A stretch of 64,000 nt of DNA from Candidatus Gastranaerophilales bacterium (GCA_910587245.1 CAJULX010000005.1:1-64000); one strand, 5' to 3'. Shown: positions 1-9,353, numbered from the stretch's first letter. Notes: generated by a model from the sequence alone, not told the origin. Numbers and translations are program-made.

Positions 1-316
1 GCACAAGGTGAAACATTGTTTTTTTGCTTCTATCTTCAATAACATCCCCGTCGCATACGTAAAATTCGCAGCCTATGATGGGTTTTACGCCTTCGATTTT
101 CTTTTTAAATTCCTGTTCTTCTTCAGCAAGCATATGGGATAAAAGCTCATTTTTTGCAATAAACATATCCGCACAGCCAAACATTGTGCCGTGGTCCGTG
201 ATTGCAACTGCGGGCATATCATTTTCCGCCGCAAATTTAAATAAATCGGGAATTCTTATAGCCCCGTCAAGAAGGCTGTATTCGGTATGCAGATGTAGAG
301 GAACATATTTAACCAT
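1..316 (-). CDS. dnaE: DNA polymerase III alpha subunit, N-terminal fragment (cut by window edge)
   Basis: Translating the minus strand from the ATG at 316 gives a PHP-domain start (MVKYVPLHLHTEYSLLDGA, then AITDHGTMFG), the amino terminus of the replicative polymerase alpha subunit. The HLHTEYS and TDHG motifs are the metal-binding PHP signatures. Only about 105 residues are present; the remaining ~1000 lie beyond position 1. No clear Shine-Dalgarno precedes the start. A perfect inverted repeat (371-385) lies about 55 bases upstream. The identification is firm from the motif; whether it is DnaE or a PolC-like paralogue cannot be settled from the fragment, but PolC has a different N-terminus. 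Confidence 0.9.
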   Translation of the reverse strand, partial: MVKYVPLHLHTEYSLLDGAIRIPDLFKFAAENDMPAVAITDHGTMFGCADMFIAKNELLSHMLAEEEQEFKKKIEGVKPIIGCEFYVCDGDVIEDRSKKTMFHLV

Positions 317-370
317 AATCACTTTTTAACATAAAAAATGATTAAGAAGGGTAACAAAAAGAGCATGGAA

Positions 371-385
371 TTTAAACGGTTTAAA
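371..385. promoter_or_regulatory. perfect inverted repeat TTTAAAC-G-GTTTAAA upstream of dnaE
   Basis: Seven-base arms around one central base in the gap between the XRE gene (ending at 400) and dnaE (starting at 316). It could be an operator for dnaE. No protein is assigned to it and chance AT-rich symmetry is possible. Confidence 0.3.
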
Positions 386-399
386 AAATACGGGAAAAT

Positions 400-717
400 T
401 TAATAATCGAGCGCTATTACAATTTTATAAATTATTTTTAATAGAGCCGGATTATTTTCAAGCCTTTTTATTATTTCATCAATAGAATCAAGTTTGCCGG
501 TATCCTGATTTTCAAACTCAAACAGCGCTTTCGGGTTAATATTTAATGCTTTGCATAAATTTTCCAATGTTTCCGCCGAAACAAAATTATTGCCAAGTTC
601 AATCTGGCTCAAACTTTTAGCGGAGAGATTTACTTTTTCCGCAAGGGCTTCCTGGGTTAAAGAACAATTAATCCTGATTTCCCTTATACGGTTGCCTAAT
701 TGTTTTTTGATATTCAT
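400..717 (-). CDS. XRE-family helix-turn-helix regulator
   Basis: A 105-residue DNA-binding protein with an N-terminal Cro/C1-type HTH (residues ~8-65; LTQEALAEKVNLSAKSLSQIE) and a short charged C-terminal tail with no recognised ligand domain. The ATG at 717 has a good RBS (AAGGTGA). It is clearly paralogous to the regulator at 12187-12507: both begin MN(I/T)KKQ(L/F)G and share the LAE...SLS-IE-G pattern. It is divergent from the radical SAM gene at 816, and a 20-bp block between them is repeated upstream of the paralogue, so it probably autoregulates and controls the divergent promoter. The target is inference. Confidence 0.85.
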   Translation of the reverse strand: MNIKKQLGNRIREIRINCSLTQEALAEKVNLSAKSLSQIELGNNFVSAETLENLCKALNINPKALFEFENQDTGKLDSIDEIIKRLENNPALLKIIYKIVIALDY

Positions 718-745
718 ACTGTCACCTTAATATATTTAGAATAGG

Positions 746-765
746 AGTTACACACATTGACAATA
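746..765 (+). promoter_or_regulatory. candidate XRE operator, shared block copy 1
   Basis: The block matches AGTTAYACMCATTGACAMTA and recurs at 12559-12578 with 17 of 20 bases identical. It contains the -35 TTGACA of the divergent promoter and lies 29 bases upstream of the XRE start. Confidence 0.5.
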
Positions 766-785
766 GAATTAATCTACTGTAAATT
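757..785 (+). promoter_or_regulatory. sigma-70-type promoter of the radical SAM gene
   Basis: TTGACA (757-762), 17-base spacer, TAAATT (780-785). A transcript from about 792 would leave a short leader containing the GGGAG RBS (805-809) before the ATG at 816. Confidence 0.55.
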
Positions 786-815
786 GAATTAAGGAATTTA
801 AAATGGGAGTATTTG

Positions 816-2357
816 ATGAACATCAAAAACAAAATCAGGAAATTTACATCAATAATTAAATCCGAGCCTGAAAATAAGGTAAAACCGATTATCTTTTACG
901 GTATAACAAGCAAAATCTCCGAAAAAATCAATCAATACATCGCAATTGCCGGAAAACCCGTTGTTTTTTCAACCAAAGATAAAGAACTTAAAGATTATAA
1001 AAACAATCCGTTATTTAACAAATACAAAGTTGTTTCTTTGGATGATGCCATAAAACAATATCCTGATGCCGAAGTTTGGGTGTTATATAAGAATCCGATT
1101 AATACAACAAAAGAACTTTTGAAAAAAATTGCACCTGAAAAGATTCATTTTTTTGAAGCCGACTGGGAATACAGAAAAGGCTGCAGATTCTTGGGGCATT
1201 TTATCAGCTACAGAAAGGATAATTTTTCTCCCTGCTGTATAACAAAACAGTGTCCCGTTGTAGAAACCTCCGGTTCAATTCAGCAGAGAATAAAACACTG
1301 GATGGAATATACAACCAAACTTGTTAATGATATTCGCGAAAATAAACCTAACCCGTGTTCAAAATGCCCCCATCTTAAATACGGATTTTACCCCAAGACA
1401 ATAAAACTTGATACCCTGAGCTTCGGCACCAACCAGCCGGGTGATACATGTAATTTAAGATGTGTATACTGTTTTTCAAGAAAACAGCTTGAGCGGCTCA
1501 AAGACGATAAAGGCAAATTTACCACATATGAAATTTTAAGACAGTTTTCGCAAATGCCTGAATATAATACGCCCGATTTTAAAATACAACTTTCAAACGG
1601 TGAATTTTGCACAAATAAATACTGCGATGAGATATTTGATATTTTATTAAAAATGAAATGGAAAGTGGTTTTTGTAACCAACATGACGGTATACAGAGAA
1701 AAATTTGCGGAATTTTTGAAAACGGGCAGAACCGTGCACGTATTAACTTCAATTGATGCAGGAACTCCCGAAACCTATAAAAAAATAAAAGGGGCGGATT
1801 GTCTTAATAAAGTTATAGCCAATTTGAAAAAATATCCCTTAGAAAAAGCAAATTTAAGGCTGAAATATATTTTTCTTGAGGGCCTGAATGATAATGAAAC
1901 CGATATAGACGGTTTTTATGAAATAGTAAAAGAAACAGGCTGCAAAAATATAGTGCTTTCAAGCAATCTTTTTAAGCCCTTTACTCAAAAAATGCGCGAT
2001 TTAACACTGCGCATTGTTAAAAAAGCAAAACAGGACGGGATTGTTATCTCTGCAAACAGCAGCTATCTTAATTCTAAAGACGCTGAATTTATCAAAAAAA
2101 GTTATGAAAATTGTGTTGACGATTTTATTGCGCAAAATGAGCAGCAGCAAAAAACAGAACCGGATTATGATATTTGCGATATTTATGATACAGAAACCTC
2201 AATGCTATCGGATAAAAATACCAATATTACAATAAATAGCGAGTTTTCAAGCGTAAAACAAATAAAGCTTGAATTTGCGGATAACAAAATACTTACCCTC
2301 AGTTTCAGCTTAATTTCAGATGATACGCCTGACGGCTGTACAAAAGATAATTCTTAA
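816..2357 (+). CDS. radical SAM enzyme, twitch-type, unknown substrate
   Basis: About 513 residues. The cluster-binding motif CNLRCVYC (CxxxCxxC) is at residues ~211-218 and is preceded by cysteine-rich sequence (CCITKQCP; CSKCPH) that may bind another cluster or zinc. The fold after the motif resembles 'twitch' radical SAM proteins such as those with a SPASM-like tail, but I do not recognise a substrate. The start is placed at ATG 816 (GGGAG RBS six bases away) rather than TTG 813. A gene-sized poorly conserved C-terminal extension (residues ~430-513) follows the catalytic part. It is divergent from the XRE regulator at 400-717, which may control it. Confidence 0.75.
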   Translation: MNIKNKIRKFTSIIKSEPENKVKPIIFYGITSKISEKINQYIAIAGKPVVFSTKDKELKDYKNNPLFNKYKVVSLDDAIKQYPDAEVWVLYKNPINTTKELLKKIAPEKIHFFEADWEYRKGCRFLGHFISYRKDNFSPCCITKQCPVVETSGSIQQRIKHWMEYTTKLVNDIRENKPNPCSKCPHLKYGFYPKTIKLDTLSFGTNQPGDTCNLRCVYCFSRKQLERLKDDKGKFTTYEILRQFSQMPEYNTPDFKIQLSNGEFCTNKYCDEIFDILLKMKWKVVFVTNMTVYREKFAEFLKTGRTVHVLTSIDAGTPETYKKIKGADCLNKVIANLKKYPLEKANLRLKYIFLEGLNDNETDIDGFYEIVKETGCKNIVLSSNLFKPFTQKMRDLTLRIVKKAKQDGIVISANSSYLNSKDAEFIKKSYENCVDDFIAQNEQQQKTEPDYDICDIYDTETSMLSDKNTNITINSEFSSVKQIKLEFADNKILTLSFSLISDDTPDGCTKDNS

Positions 2358-2362
2358 AACAG

Positions 2363-3379
2363 CTATACGCTCATTTTTTTATCTACCACGGGAGCAATTT
2401 TTTTGAGTTTGTCCATAAGGTCTTTAAACTGTTCGGGGTAGAGGGATTGAGCACCGTCGCAAAGCGCACAGTCAGGCGTATCATGTACTTCAATCATAAG
2501 CCCGTCACAGCCTGCGGCCACAGATGCCATAGACATAGGCGCTACCTTATCGCGAAGCCCCGTTCCGTGGCTCGGGTCAATAATAATAGGCAGATGGCTT
2601 AATTTATTTACAACAGGAATTGAGCATAAATCAAGCGTATTGCGGGTTGCGCGCTCAAATGTCCTTATACCGCGCTCGCAAAGTATTACTTCCCTGTTTC
2701 CGCCCGAAAGTATATATTCTGCCGCCATAAGCCATTCTTCAATGGTTGCGGATAAGCCCCTTTTAATCATTACGGGTTTATTAACATGGCTCAATTCCTT
2801 TAAGAGATTGAAATTCTGCATATTTCTTGCACCAACCTGCAGAATATCAACATATTTAATAAACAGCGGAATCTGGTTAATCTCCATTACTTCGCTGGTT
2901 ACAGCCATATTGTATTTATCCGCAACGCGTCTTATGATTTTTAAACCTTCTTCTCCAAGACCCTGAAAGGCATATGGCGATGTGCGGGGCTTAAAAGCGC
3001 CGCCGCGGATGATTTTCACACCGTATGATGATAATTTTTTGGCGCAGGCTTCCATCTGTTCTTCGGATTCCACCGTGCAGGGCCCTGCAATTAAGCCTAC
3101 GTTTCCGCCGCCGAATTTCTCACCGTTTACTTCTATTACGGTATCTTCAGGCTTAAAAATGCGGCTTACAAGTTTATAGCTTGATGAAATTTTGAGCACT
3201 TCTTTAACACCGTCCAATAGCTCAAAATCCCTCGGGTCAATGGCATTAGCACCAACGGCGCCTATAACCGTGTGCATATCACCTTTTGAAACATGCGGCT
3301 CTCTGCCCTTCTTTTTCACGGCTTCCGCTACATTTTGTATTTGTTCTTCGCTCGCCCCATGGCGCATTACTATAAGCAT
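2363..3379 (-). CDS. aroF: 3-deoxy-7-phosphoheptulonate (DAHP) synthase, type I-beta
   Basis: Condenses phosphoenolpyruvate with erythrose 4-phosphate, the first step of the shikimate pathway. It has 338 residues with an N-terminal ~70-residue ferredoxin-like regulatory domain (MLIVMRHGASEEQI), as in the Thermotoga-type enzyme, then a TIM barrel (GPCTVESEEQM, KPRTSPYAFQG, IDPSHGTG). Length and domain order match the family. The start has a strong AAGGAG RBS. The N-terminal domain usually gives feedback inhibition by aromatic amino acids (family knowledge). It converges on the radical SAM gene with a 5-base gap. Confidence 0.93.
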   Translation of the reverse strand: MLIVMRHGASEEQIQNVAEAVKKKGREPHVSKGDMHTVIGAVGANAIDPRDFELLDGVKEVLKISSSYKLVSRIFKPEDTVIEVNGEKFGGGNVGLIAGPCTVESEEQMEACAKKLSSYGVKIIRGGAFKPRTSPYAFQGLGEEGLKIIRRVADKYNMAVTSEVMEINQIPLFIKYVDILQVGARNMQNFNLLKELSHVNKPVMIKRGLSATIEEWLMAAEYILSGGNREVILCERGIRTFERATRNTLDLCSIPVVNKLSHLPIIIDPSHGTGLRDKVAPMSMASVAAGCDGLMIEVHDTPDCALCDGAQSLYPEQFKDLMDKLKKIAPVVDKKMSV

Positions 3380-3397
3380 ATTTTTATCTCCTTAAAA

Positions 3398-4672
3398 TTA
3401 TTCTTTTACTGTTAAAACCTCTGCATGGCGCTCTTTACCCAAGCGTATACCGTGTCCTCCGCACCCTGAATCTATATATACTCTGCCGTCATCCAGCAAA
3501 ATGGCTTTTCCATAGTGCATTCGCTCGGATTTTATAAATTTCGATTTGCCTTTGTTAATATCAAAAATTTCAAGCCTGTTATCATCAACTGAGCCGGCAA
3601 AAAACCCCGATTTTTTATAGTCAGAACCACTTCCAATCAAGATATTGTCATTTTTTAATACGGTATAATCCGTGTCAAATTTATGCGAGGATAATTTACC
3701 GATTTTTTCCAAAGTATTATTTTCTTCCATATAATACGCCGCAAGAACGTCGCCTTTTGGTTTATCCGAATAGAAAATTAATATTTTACCATTATTTAAT
3801 TTCAAGATACCCCTCAACAGATAGAATGGATGACATTCCTCTTTATCATTTAAAGGATTGTACACAGAAAAACAATTAGTTTTTTTTGACATTATCCTGC
3901 CATCACCCAAATAAATTGCAGGTAAACCGATTTTGTGCTTGGAAGTTGATACAGAATAAGTTTTAGGGTTAAAAATTATATTATTTTCATCCTCAAAAAA
4001 AGTTTGCAAAATAATCCTGCCGTCTTTCAGCGGATAAAAACGCTCAATGCTTGATTTTACAGGAAGTTTAACAACTTTAAAATTATTTGTTTTTATATCA
4101 AACTCTTCAAATTGGCTTGGTATAAACTTTAATGGCTCATTGTATCCGATATTTGGAAGCATACTATACGCGACAAGCATTTTTCCGTCTTTGAAAGAAA
4201 GTATCTTTGGTTCAGCTAATCCAATTTTGCTTTTTGCCAAAACTTCTAATTTATCTGACTCTGGGTCATAAATTTTAACATATTTTGTTTCTTCTTCTAC
4301 ATATTTTTTGAATTGCTCAGCCGTTGAAATTTTACTTCTATCTTGTTGAAGACTTTTATAATCATAGTAAGGATTAAAAAATAAAATTCTCCCGTCATTT
4401 AGTAAATATCCATGCTGAAGGCTTCTTGAAACATCTTTGTCATAATATTTTGTTTTATAAAAGGTGTTGGTTTTTGGGTCAAAGATAGTTTCAATTCCAT
4501 ATAAAATTCGCCCGTCTTTGAGCTTTACAATTGAATCTCCTTTAATTAAAAAATCAGGATAATATGCGGTTAAATAGGCGGTATCATTGGTTTTTAGAGC
4601 AAAAGTCGGTACGCAATGAAAAGCCAAAAATGCTAAAAACACAATTAAAATTTTCGGATATTTTTTAAACAA
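3398..4672 (-). CDS. secreted beta-propeller-like protein, function unknown
   Basis: 424 residues with an N-terminal hydrophobic signal segment (residues ~7-26) and repeated blades built around 'LKDGRIL/FxDGKxL/LGDGRIM' strands, the pattern of kelch or related beta-propellers. No catalytic motif is visible. It probably folds outside the cytoplasmic membrane and may bind a ligand or partner. The start is a TTG with GAGG about 10 bases upstream. It follows divergently from rsmE and lies 18 bases upstream of aroF on the same strand, but a shared role is not evident. Confidence 0.6.
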   Translation of the reverse strand: MFKKYPKILIVFLAFLAFHCVPTFALKTNDTAYLTAYYPDFLIKGDSIVKLKDGRILYGIETIFDPKTNTFYKTKYYDKDVSRSLQHGYLLNDGRILFFNPYYDYKSLQQDRSKISTAEQFKKYVEEETKYVKIYDPESDKLEVLAKSKIGLAEPKILSFKDGKMLVAYSMLPNIGYNEPLKFIPSQFEEFDIKTNNFKVVKLPVKSSIERFYPLKDGRIILQTFFEDENNIIFNPKTYSVSTSKHKIGLPAIYLGDGRIMSKKTNCFSVYNPLNDKEECHPFYLLRGILKLNNGKILIFYSDKPKGDVLAAYYMEENNTLEKIGKLSSHKFDTDYTVLKNDNILIGSGSDYKKSGFFAGSVDDNRLEIFDINKGKSKFIKSERMHYGKAILLDDGRVYIDSGCGGHGIRLGKERHAEVLTVKE

Positions 4673-4756
4673 AGATAAAAAACCTCATTTATTAAACATT
4701 TTTGCCCAAAATGCTTAATTATATTACCACAAAAAAATTTATGATAAAATTTGGTT

Positions 4757-5506
4757 ATGCCGCATTTTTTGATAGAAAAAGAAAATATTGACGGAAATTT
4801 TATCCGCGTTGAAGAGCCGGAACTCTTGCAGCACCTGGTTTTGGCGCTCCGAGTAAAAACGGGTGAAACCCTTAAATTTATTGACAGGGAAAAAATTGTT
4901 TATACAACAAAGGTTTTGGAGGTATCAAAAAAAAGTCTGCGGGCGGAAATTTTGGAAAGCCAAAAATCAAAGCGGGAACTGAATTTCAAGCTTTATCTTG
5001 CACAGAGTGTTTTAAAAAACGATGCACAGAATTTACTCATTGCAAACGCTACAGAGCTTGGTATTAAAGGACTTTACCCCTTCATATCGGATTATTCCGC
5101 GGTAAAAGAGGATTTTATAAAAAAACGCACGGAAAAATTTCAAAAAATTTCAAACGAATCTTTTAAACAGTGTGAAAGAGCAGATTTGATGCAGGTTTTC
5201 GAGGTTTTACCCTTAAATGAAATTTTAGCACGATTTAAAAAAGAAAATATTATAATATTTGCCGAAAGGTGCAAAAATACTGATATTACGGCTGCTATGG
5301 AAAATATTGATATAAATGATGATATTCTTTGTATAACAGGGCCTGAGGGCGGTTTTTCAGACAGGGAATTTGAAAAATTTCAAAATGCAGGGTTAAAAAT
5401 GGTGAGCCTCGGCAATTTAATATATAGGGCTCCAAATGCAGTGACAGCAGGGGTTTCAAGCGTTATATCCGCACTTGAATTAAAAAAGCGGGGTATATTA
5501 AAATGA
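4757..5506 (+). CDS. rsmE: 16S rRNA (uracil(1498)-N(3))-methyltransferase RsmE
   Basis: SPOUT-class methyltransferase that methylates U1498 of 16S rRNA. It has an N-terminal PUA-like domain (residues 1-70) and a C-terminal trefoil knot with ITGPEGGFS (~193) and LGNLIYRAPNAVTAG (~217-230), the SAM-binding loops. Length (249) is typical. I place the start at ATG 4757 rather than TTG 4751. No RBS exists, but an extended -10 (TGATAAAAT, ending 4750) sits six bases before the ATG, so the mRNA is probably leaderless. Its stop overlaps the next gene (ATGA), so it is co-translated with the CCA enzyme. Confidence 0.92.
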   Translation: MPHFLIEKENIDGNFIRVEEPELLQHLVLALRVKTGETLKFIDREKIVYTTKVLEVSKKSLRAEILESQKSKRELNFKLYLAQSVLKNDAQNLLIANATELGIKGLYPFISDYSAVKEDFIKKRTEKFQKISNESFKQCERADLMQVFEVLPLNEILARFKKENIIIFAERCKNTDITAAMENIDINDDILCITGPEGGFSDREFEKFQNAGLKMVSLGNLIYRAPNAVTAGVSSVISALELKKRGILK

Positions 5507-6879
5507 GGGAAAAAATTAAAAAAATTATTGAAGGCGACAGCTTCTTAAACCTGCTTAGAGAAGGGCTTTTAGGGATTGAAGCATATCTTGCCGGCGGATA
5601 TATAAGGGATTTAGCTTTATCAATAAATAAAAAGACGGATGAGGAGCTGATTTTACGGGATAGAGATATCGTACTTTTCAACTGTGACACGGAAAAAACA
5701 GCAAGAAACCTTGCAGATTCAATAGGGGCGGCATTTGTGGAGCTTGACCCCGAAAACAAGATATACCGCATAGTTTCAGGGGAAGATTACGCAGATATCG
5801 CACAGGGCTTGAATAACAACCTTGAAGATGATATCAAAAGGCGCGATTTTACAATAAATTCGATATTTTATGACCTGAAAAATGCTGATTTTATTGATAT
5901 TTCAGGCGGTTTTGAAGATATTAAGACAGGGATTATAAGAACAACAGATTTAAAAAACCTTGAAGACGACCCCCTGAGGATGTTTCGGGCGTTTCGTTTT
6001 ATGTCAAAAACAGGTTTTCAAATTGATTCTGAAATTTTAAGTTTTATTAAGCAAAATGCCAAAAGCCTTGATATAATAGCAAAAGAGCGTATTCAACAGG
6101 AAATTTTAAAAATGTTTGAAGGAAATTTTCTTGTTGAAACATTGCTTAAAATGTTTGATATCGGATTTTTGGAAGAAGCGTTTCCATTTGTGCGTGAAAT
6201 TAAAAAAATTCCTCCAAACACGCACCACCACCTCGATTTGGTACATCATTCAATTGAGACCGTTAAAAATATAAGAATAAATAAGCCTTTACTCAAGCTG
6301 GCGGCGTTTTACCACGATATAGGAAAGCCGAAATGCTGGACTATAGAGCCTGACAGTGGACGCCACAGGTTTATAGGACATGATGAAATCGGCGGAAAGC
6401 TTGTGTCGCAAGAACTTTCAATGTTAAAATTCTCAAAAAAGCAAATTGAATACGTTTCAAAGCTTGTTAAAAATCATATATACCCTTCAGCCCTTGCTCA
6501 CAGCGCATCTACGGAAACAGGCGGCGTTACAAACAAGGCTATGGCACGTTTTGTGCGAAAAATTTATCCTGATATTGAGGATTTAGTGGAACTTGCACGT
6601 GCGGACAGGCTCTCTGCCCGTGGTGAAGCGGTTTCTGACGATATGGTCAATGAAAATTTAAAAAACCTTCAAAATTTGCTTGATTATTTTTTCAACGTGA
6701 AAGATAAAATGCAGGCTCTCCCAAAAATTTTAGACGGAAAAGAAATTATGGAAATTTTAAAAATCACTCCCGGGCCAAAATTAGGAGAGGTTATTGAAGC
6801 ATTGAAAGAGGCTCAAATTGAAGGTATTATCCAATCAAGGGAAGATGCCGTAAAGTTTATTAAAGATTTAAAAATTTAA
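5503..6879 (+). CDS. cca: CCA-adding tRNA nucleotidyltransferase with HD domain
   Basis: Adds or repairs the 3' CCA of tRNAs. The class II nucleotidyltransferase head has LAGGYIRDL (~28) and DRDIVLF (~53), then the RRDFTINSIFYD basic motif (~112), the RNA-binding neck (EDDPLRMFRAFRF), and a C-terminal HD domain (HHLDLVHHSIET, FYHDIGKPKCW, ~240-275). Length is 458. It overlaps rsmE by four bases. The tRNA-Arg at 57019 has no encoded CCA, so this activity is needed. HD domains in this family often add phosphatase or phosphodiesterase activity. Related poly(A) polymerases share the head, so the exact nucleotide specificity is family inference. Confidence 0.9.
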   Translation: MREKIKKIIEGDSFLNLLREGLLGIEAYLAGGYIRDLALSINKKTDEELILRDRDIVLFNCDTEKTARNLADSIGAAFVELDPENKIYRIVSGEDYADIAQGLNNNLEDDIKRRDFTINSIFYDLKNADFIDISGGFEDIKTGIIRTTDLKNLEDDPLRMFRAFRFMSKTGFQIDSEILSFIKQNAKSLDIIAKERIQQEILKMFEGNFLVETLLKMFDIGFLEEAFPFVREIKKIPPNTHHHLDLVHHSIETVKNIRINKPLLKLAAFYHDIGKPKCWTIEPDSGRHRFIGHDEIGGKLVSQELSMLKFSKKQIEYVSKLVKNHIYPSALAHSASTETGGVTNKAMARFVRKIYPDIEDLVELARADRLSARGEAVSDDMVNENLKNLQNLLDYFFNVKDKMQALPKILDGKEIMEILKITPGPKLGEVIEALKEAQIEGIIQSREDAVKFIKDLKI

Positions 6880-7157
6880 AACCCTTATTATACAAGGTTT
6901 TCAGCATTTTTTGTTAAGTTATGTAACAAAAGAAAAGAAGTGTGCAATTTTATATTTTTTATATACTTTATATATATGTAAGAGATAACACAAGATAAAA
7001 AGAAAACCTAATCAAACATTTAATAAACACGATTTTTCCACACACAAACCTAACTTCCTAACCTTCCCTTCCTATTAAAGATTTACTCCCGTTTCGGGAG
7101 TTTTTTTTATGTGTTTTTACAGGTTTTCAAGAAGGCGATTTAAAAATCTGCTGAATA
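6880..7157 (+). other. gene-poor gap with possible small RNA or long 3' UTR
   Basis: There is no ORF with an RBS. The gap holds a very AT-rich stretch (6950-6980), then a pyrimidine-rich unstructured run with CCTTCCCTTCC (around 7060-7072), directly followed by an intrinsic terminator. It is either the 3' UTR of cca or an independent small RNA; TATACT at 6962-6967 is the only, weak, -10 candidate. One TTTTCCACA sequence (around 7036) resembles a DnaA box but is isolated. Confidence 0.35.
7085..7108 (+). terminator. intrinsic terminator after cca or small RNA
   Basis: ACTCCCG / CGGGAGT stem with a TTT loop (7085-7101), followed by a run of Ts to 7108. Confidence 0.85.
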
Positions 7158-7478
7158 TTATAAGCTAAAGAGGCTTATAAAAAGGTTCTTCACCGTATCG
7201 GGAGCTATAAAATAAGCAGCAGCAAGAATTAGAGCAAAAAATAAAACAATACTTACCGTTTTCCAAATACTGCTGTCATTGACATTTTCACGGCTTTTTG
7301 GGCTGCTCAATTGCTTTCTGTATCTTAAAACCCCTTTGCCGCCCCCTATATAGGTTCTGCCTTTGCCGTCTATGCCCGCCCTTAAGCCCTTTACACCCGC
7401 AGATACACCAATACCCGAATTTGAAAGATTAAACCTCAAAGGTCCGAATTTAATACTTTTTTTAAGATAAAATCCCAT
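7158..7478 (-). CDS. DUF4236 domain protein
   Basis: 106 residues. The first ~55 match the DUF4236 pattern (MGFYLKKSIKFGPLRFNLS, SGIGVSAGVKG, GRTYIGGGKGVLRYRK), a glycine-rich beta structure of unknown function found in many bacteria and phages. A single transmembrane helix (residues ~76-95) near the C-terminus suggests membrane anchoring. It has a GAGGG RBS and sits 15 bases downstream of the glycosidase-like gene on the same strand, so the two may be co-transcribed. Confidence 0.75.
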   Translation of the reverse strand: MGFYLKKSIKFGPLRFNLSNSGIGVSAGVKGLRAGIDGKGRTYIGGGKGVLRYRKQLSSPKSRENVNDSSIWKTVSIVLFFALILAAAYFIAPDTVKNLFISLFSL

Positions 7479-7493
7479 ATTTTCCCTCTATGA

Positions 7494-9353
7494 TTACTTT
7501 ACAGCCCAGAACAGCCTTATAAAGAAACAAGCCACATGCTGAATTGAATCCACGCGCACCCACTGCCTTGTAGCCTTAAATTTAATCGCATTAACGCTTT
7601 TAGCAGGGTTTTTATGCCCGTAATTCACTTTTTCATTAATATAGAGCTGATACTGGCACTTTGCGGCAAGTCTGCACGCTTTTAAAAACTCATCCGCAAG
7701 GTCGTATTTTTCAAGCTTTTTAGCCAGATAATAAGCGGCAACAAGCCCTTCACACCTTGCACCGTCGGGGTAATAATGGTCGCCGTAGTTGTAATACATA
7801 CCGCCTTCAAAATCAATATACGGTGAATCATCCCTTGTATAGGTTCTTTTTATCATTTCTTTTGCATCGTTAAATACAAAATTTATATAATCTTCATTCC
7901 TGAAATCAGGGTCATTTGCCCATTCTTCAATTGCCTGCATAAGCCAGGCATCAGAAGGCAGAGCGGTAAATAAATCGGAATAATATTTCGGTCTTTCGTT
8001 TACTATCCAATCAAGAGCGGGTCTTGACTGCTCTCTTACAAGTGCTTGAAGTTTTTTATCAGATTTAAAATGATTTGCAACAAGAGCAAGCCCGAGAAGC
8101 GCTTCACCCGGATAATAAAAAGAGAACATTTCCCTTCTTTCGGTATCTGTCATAGTTTCAAGCGGTTCACCGTTATGATAGGAGGGGTGAATATAATAAC
8201 CTAAAAATTCTCCATTATAAATTCTTGAAAGAAGGTGTCTTGCATAGCCTTTAATATATTTATCAAAACCCTTATCGCCTGTTGTAATCCTATACTGCAT
8301 AAGGCTTACAAGGCCGATACCGGTTCCGCCCAGTTTTGCTTTTTTGTTATAAAAAACATACATTCCTTCACCGAATTTTGTTTTATGTTTTCTGGTGATT
8401 GAAGTAGTGAATTTTAGAGCTTTTTTAGCTGCTTTAATGTATTTTTTATTACCTGTTGCCTGATATGCTCTTATTAAAACAATTGCACCGCCTGAATGTC
8501 TTAAACAGTTGTAATATAAGTTATTCAGCGGCCTGTTCGGGTGTTCATGGTCGTTAAAAGAATCGTCGGCACAATCGTAATAATACAAAAATCTGCCGTC
8601 ATCTTTCATTGTTTTTATAAGCCAATCGGCTGAATTTTGGAAAATTTTCCATGTTGTATCGCAGTTAAATTCGTCATAGAGCGTGTTTCCTCTGTAGAGG
8701 GGCACACATTCATTCTTAAAAGTAATAAAAGCGCGGCTTTCAATTAAAAATAAATTACATTCGCCGTTTTCGCATTTTTCTTTCAATTCTGATACAGGGT
8801 TTGCCGTCCCTTTTAAATCGGGAACGGACACTGCAATTGTTTCAAGCGCCTTACCCAGCGTCATATGGCTTTTTACAATAGCATCCGTCGGCATATAGTA
8901 ATAATTTTGCGATCCGCATCTTGCTTTAATTCCCGTAATACCGGGCTCAAAACGGTTTTCGCTAAAATCTTTCGTATGAAGTTTATCACACTGCGCAGGA
9001 ACGATATTGCTTACATATTCAATCATTATCCTGCATATGCTTTCATCCTTCACATCAAAAAGATTAAATCTTTTATTTGCTCTTATTTTTTCAATTACCC
9101 TTTGAAGGGTTGATTTAAAATCCGCGCGCTTGCTTCCAAATCTTAAAGGAGAATTTTTTGCCTGAAATAGCGTGATATAAGTAACATCAGGCAAATTGTT
9201 GTCATCAAAAAATTTCTTATAATCAATATCGGATAAATCAATTTCGCTTCCGTCAATCAGTGATTTTCTTGCAGCTTTTAAAATTTTATTAATTTCCGTA
9301 AAGTCCTGTTTATAAAATTCTCTTGTTTTATCGTTTTGAAGTTTAAAATCCAT
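7494..9353 (-). CDS. six-hairpin (alpha/alpha toroid) glycosidase-like protein
   Basis: 619 residues with no signal peptide. Residues ~220-610 show repeated helical hairpins with aromatic loops (RPLNNLYYNCLRHSGGAIVL, FYYPGEALLGLAL, YPDGARCEGLVAAYYLA), the look of an (alpha/alpha)6 toroid as in GH88/GH127-type hydrolases or uronyl epimerases. The N-terminal ~200 residues form a separate domain (LRFGSKRADFKSTLQRVIEKIRAN) that I do not recognise with certainty. I infer a carbohydrate-active or carbohydrate-binding role; no catalytic pair can be assigned from sequence alone. RBS AGGGAAA. Confidence 0.55.
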   Translation of the reverse strand: MDFKLQNDKTREFYKQDFTEINKILKAARKSLIDGSEIDLSDIDYKKFFDDNNLPDVTYITLFQAKNSPLRFGSKRADFKSTLQRVIEKIRANKRFNLFDVKDESICRIMIEYVSNIVPAQCDKLHTKDFSENRFEPGITGIKARCGSQNYYYMPTDAIVKSHMTLGKALETIAVSVPDLKGTANPVSELKEKCENGECNLFLIESRAFITFKNECVPLYRGNTLYDEFNCDTTWKIFQNSADWLIKTMKDDGRFLYYYDCADDSFNDHEHPNRPLNNLYYNCLRHSGGAIVLIRAYQATGNKKYIKAAKKALKFTTSITRKHKTKFGEGMYVFYNKKAKLGGTGIGLVSLMQYRITTGDKGFDKYIKGYARHLLSRIYNGEFLGYYIHPSYHNGEPLETMTDTERREMFSFYYPGEALLGLALVANHFKSDKKLQALVREQSRPALDWIVNERPKYYSDLFTALPSDAWLMQAIEEWANDPDFRNEDYINFVFNDAKEMIKRTYTRDDSPYIDFEGGMYYNYGDHYYPDGARCEGLVAAYYLAKKLEKYDLADEFLKACRLAAKCQYQLYINEKVNYGHKNPAKSVNAIKFKATRQWVRVDSIQHVACFFIRLFWAVK

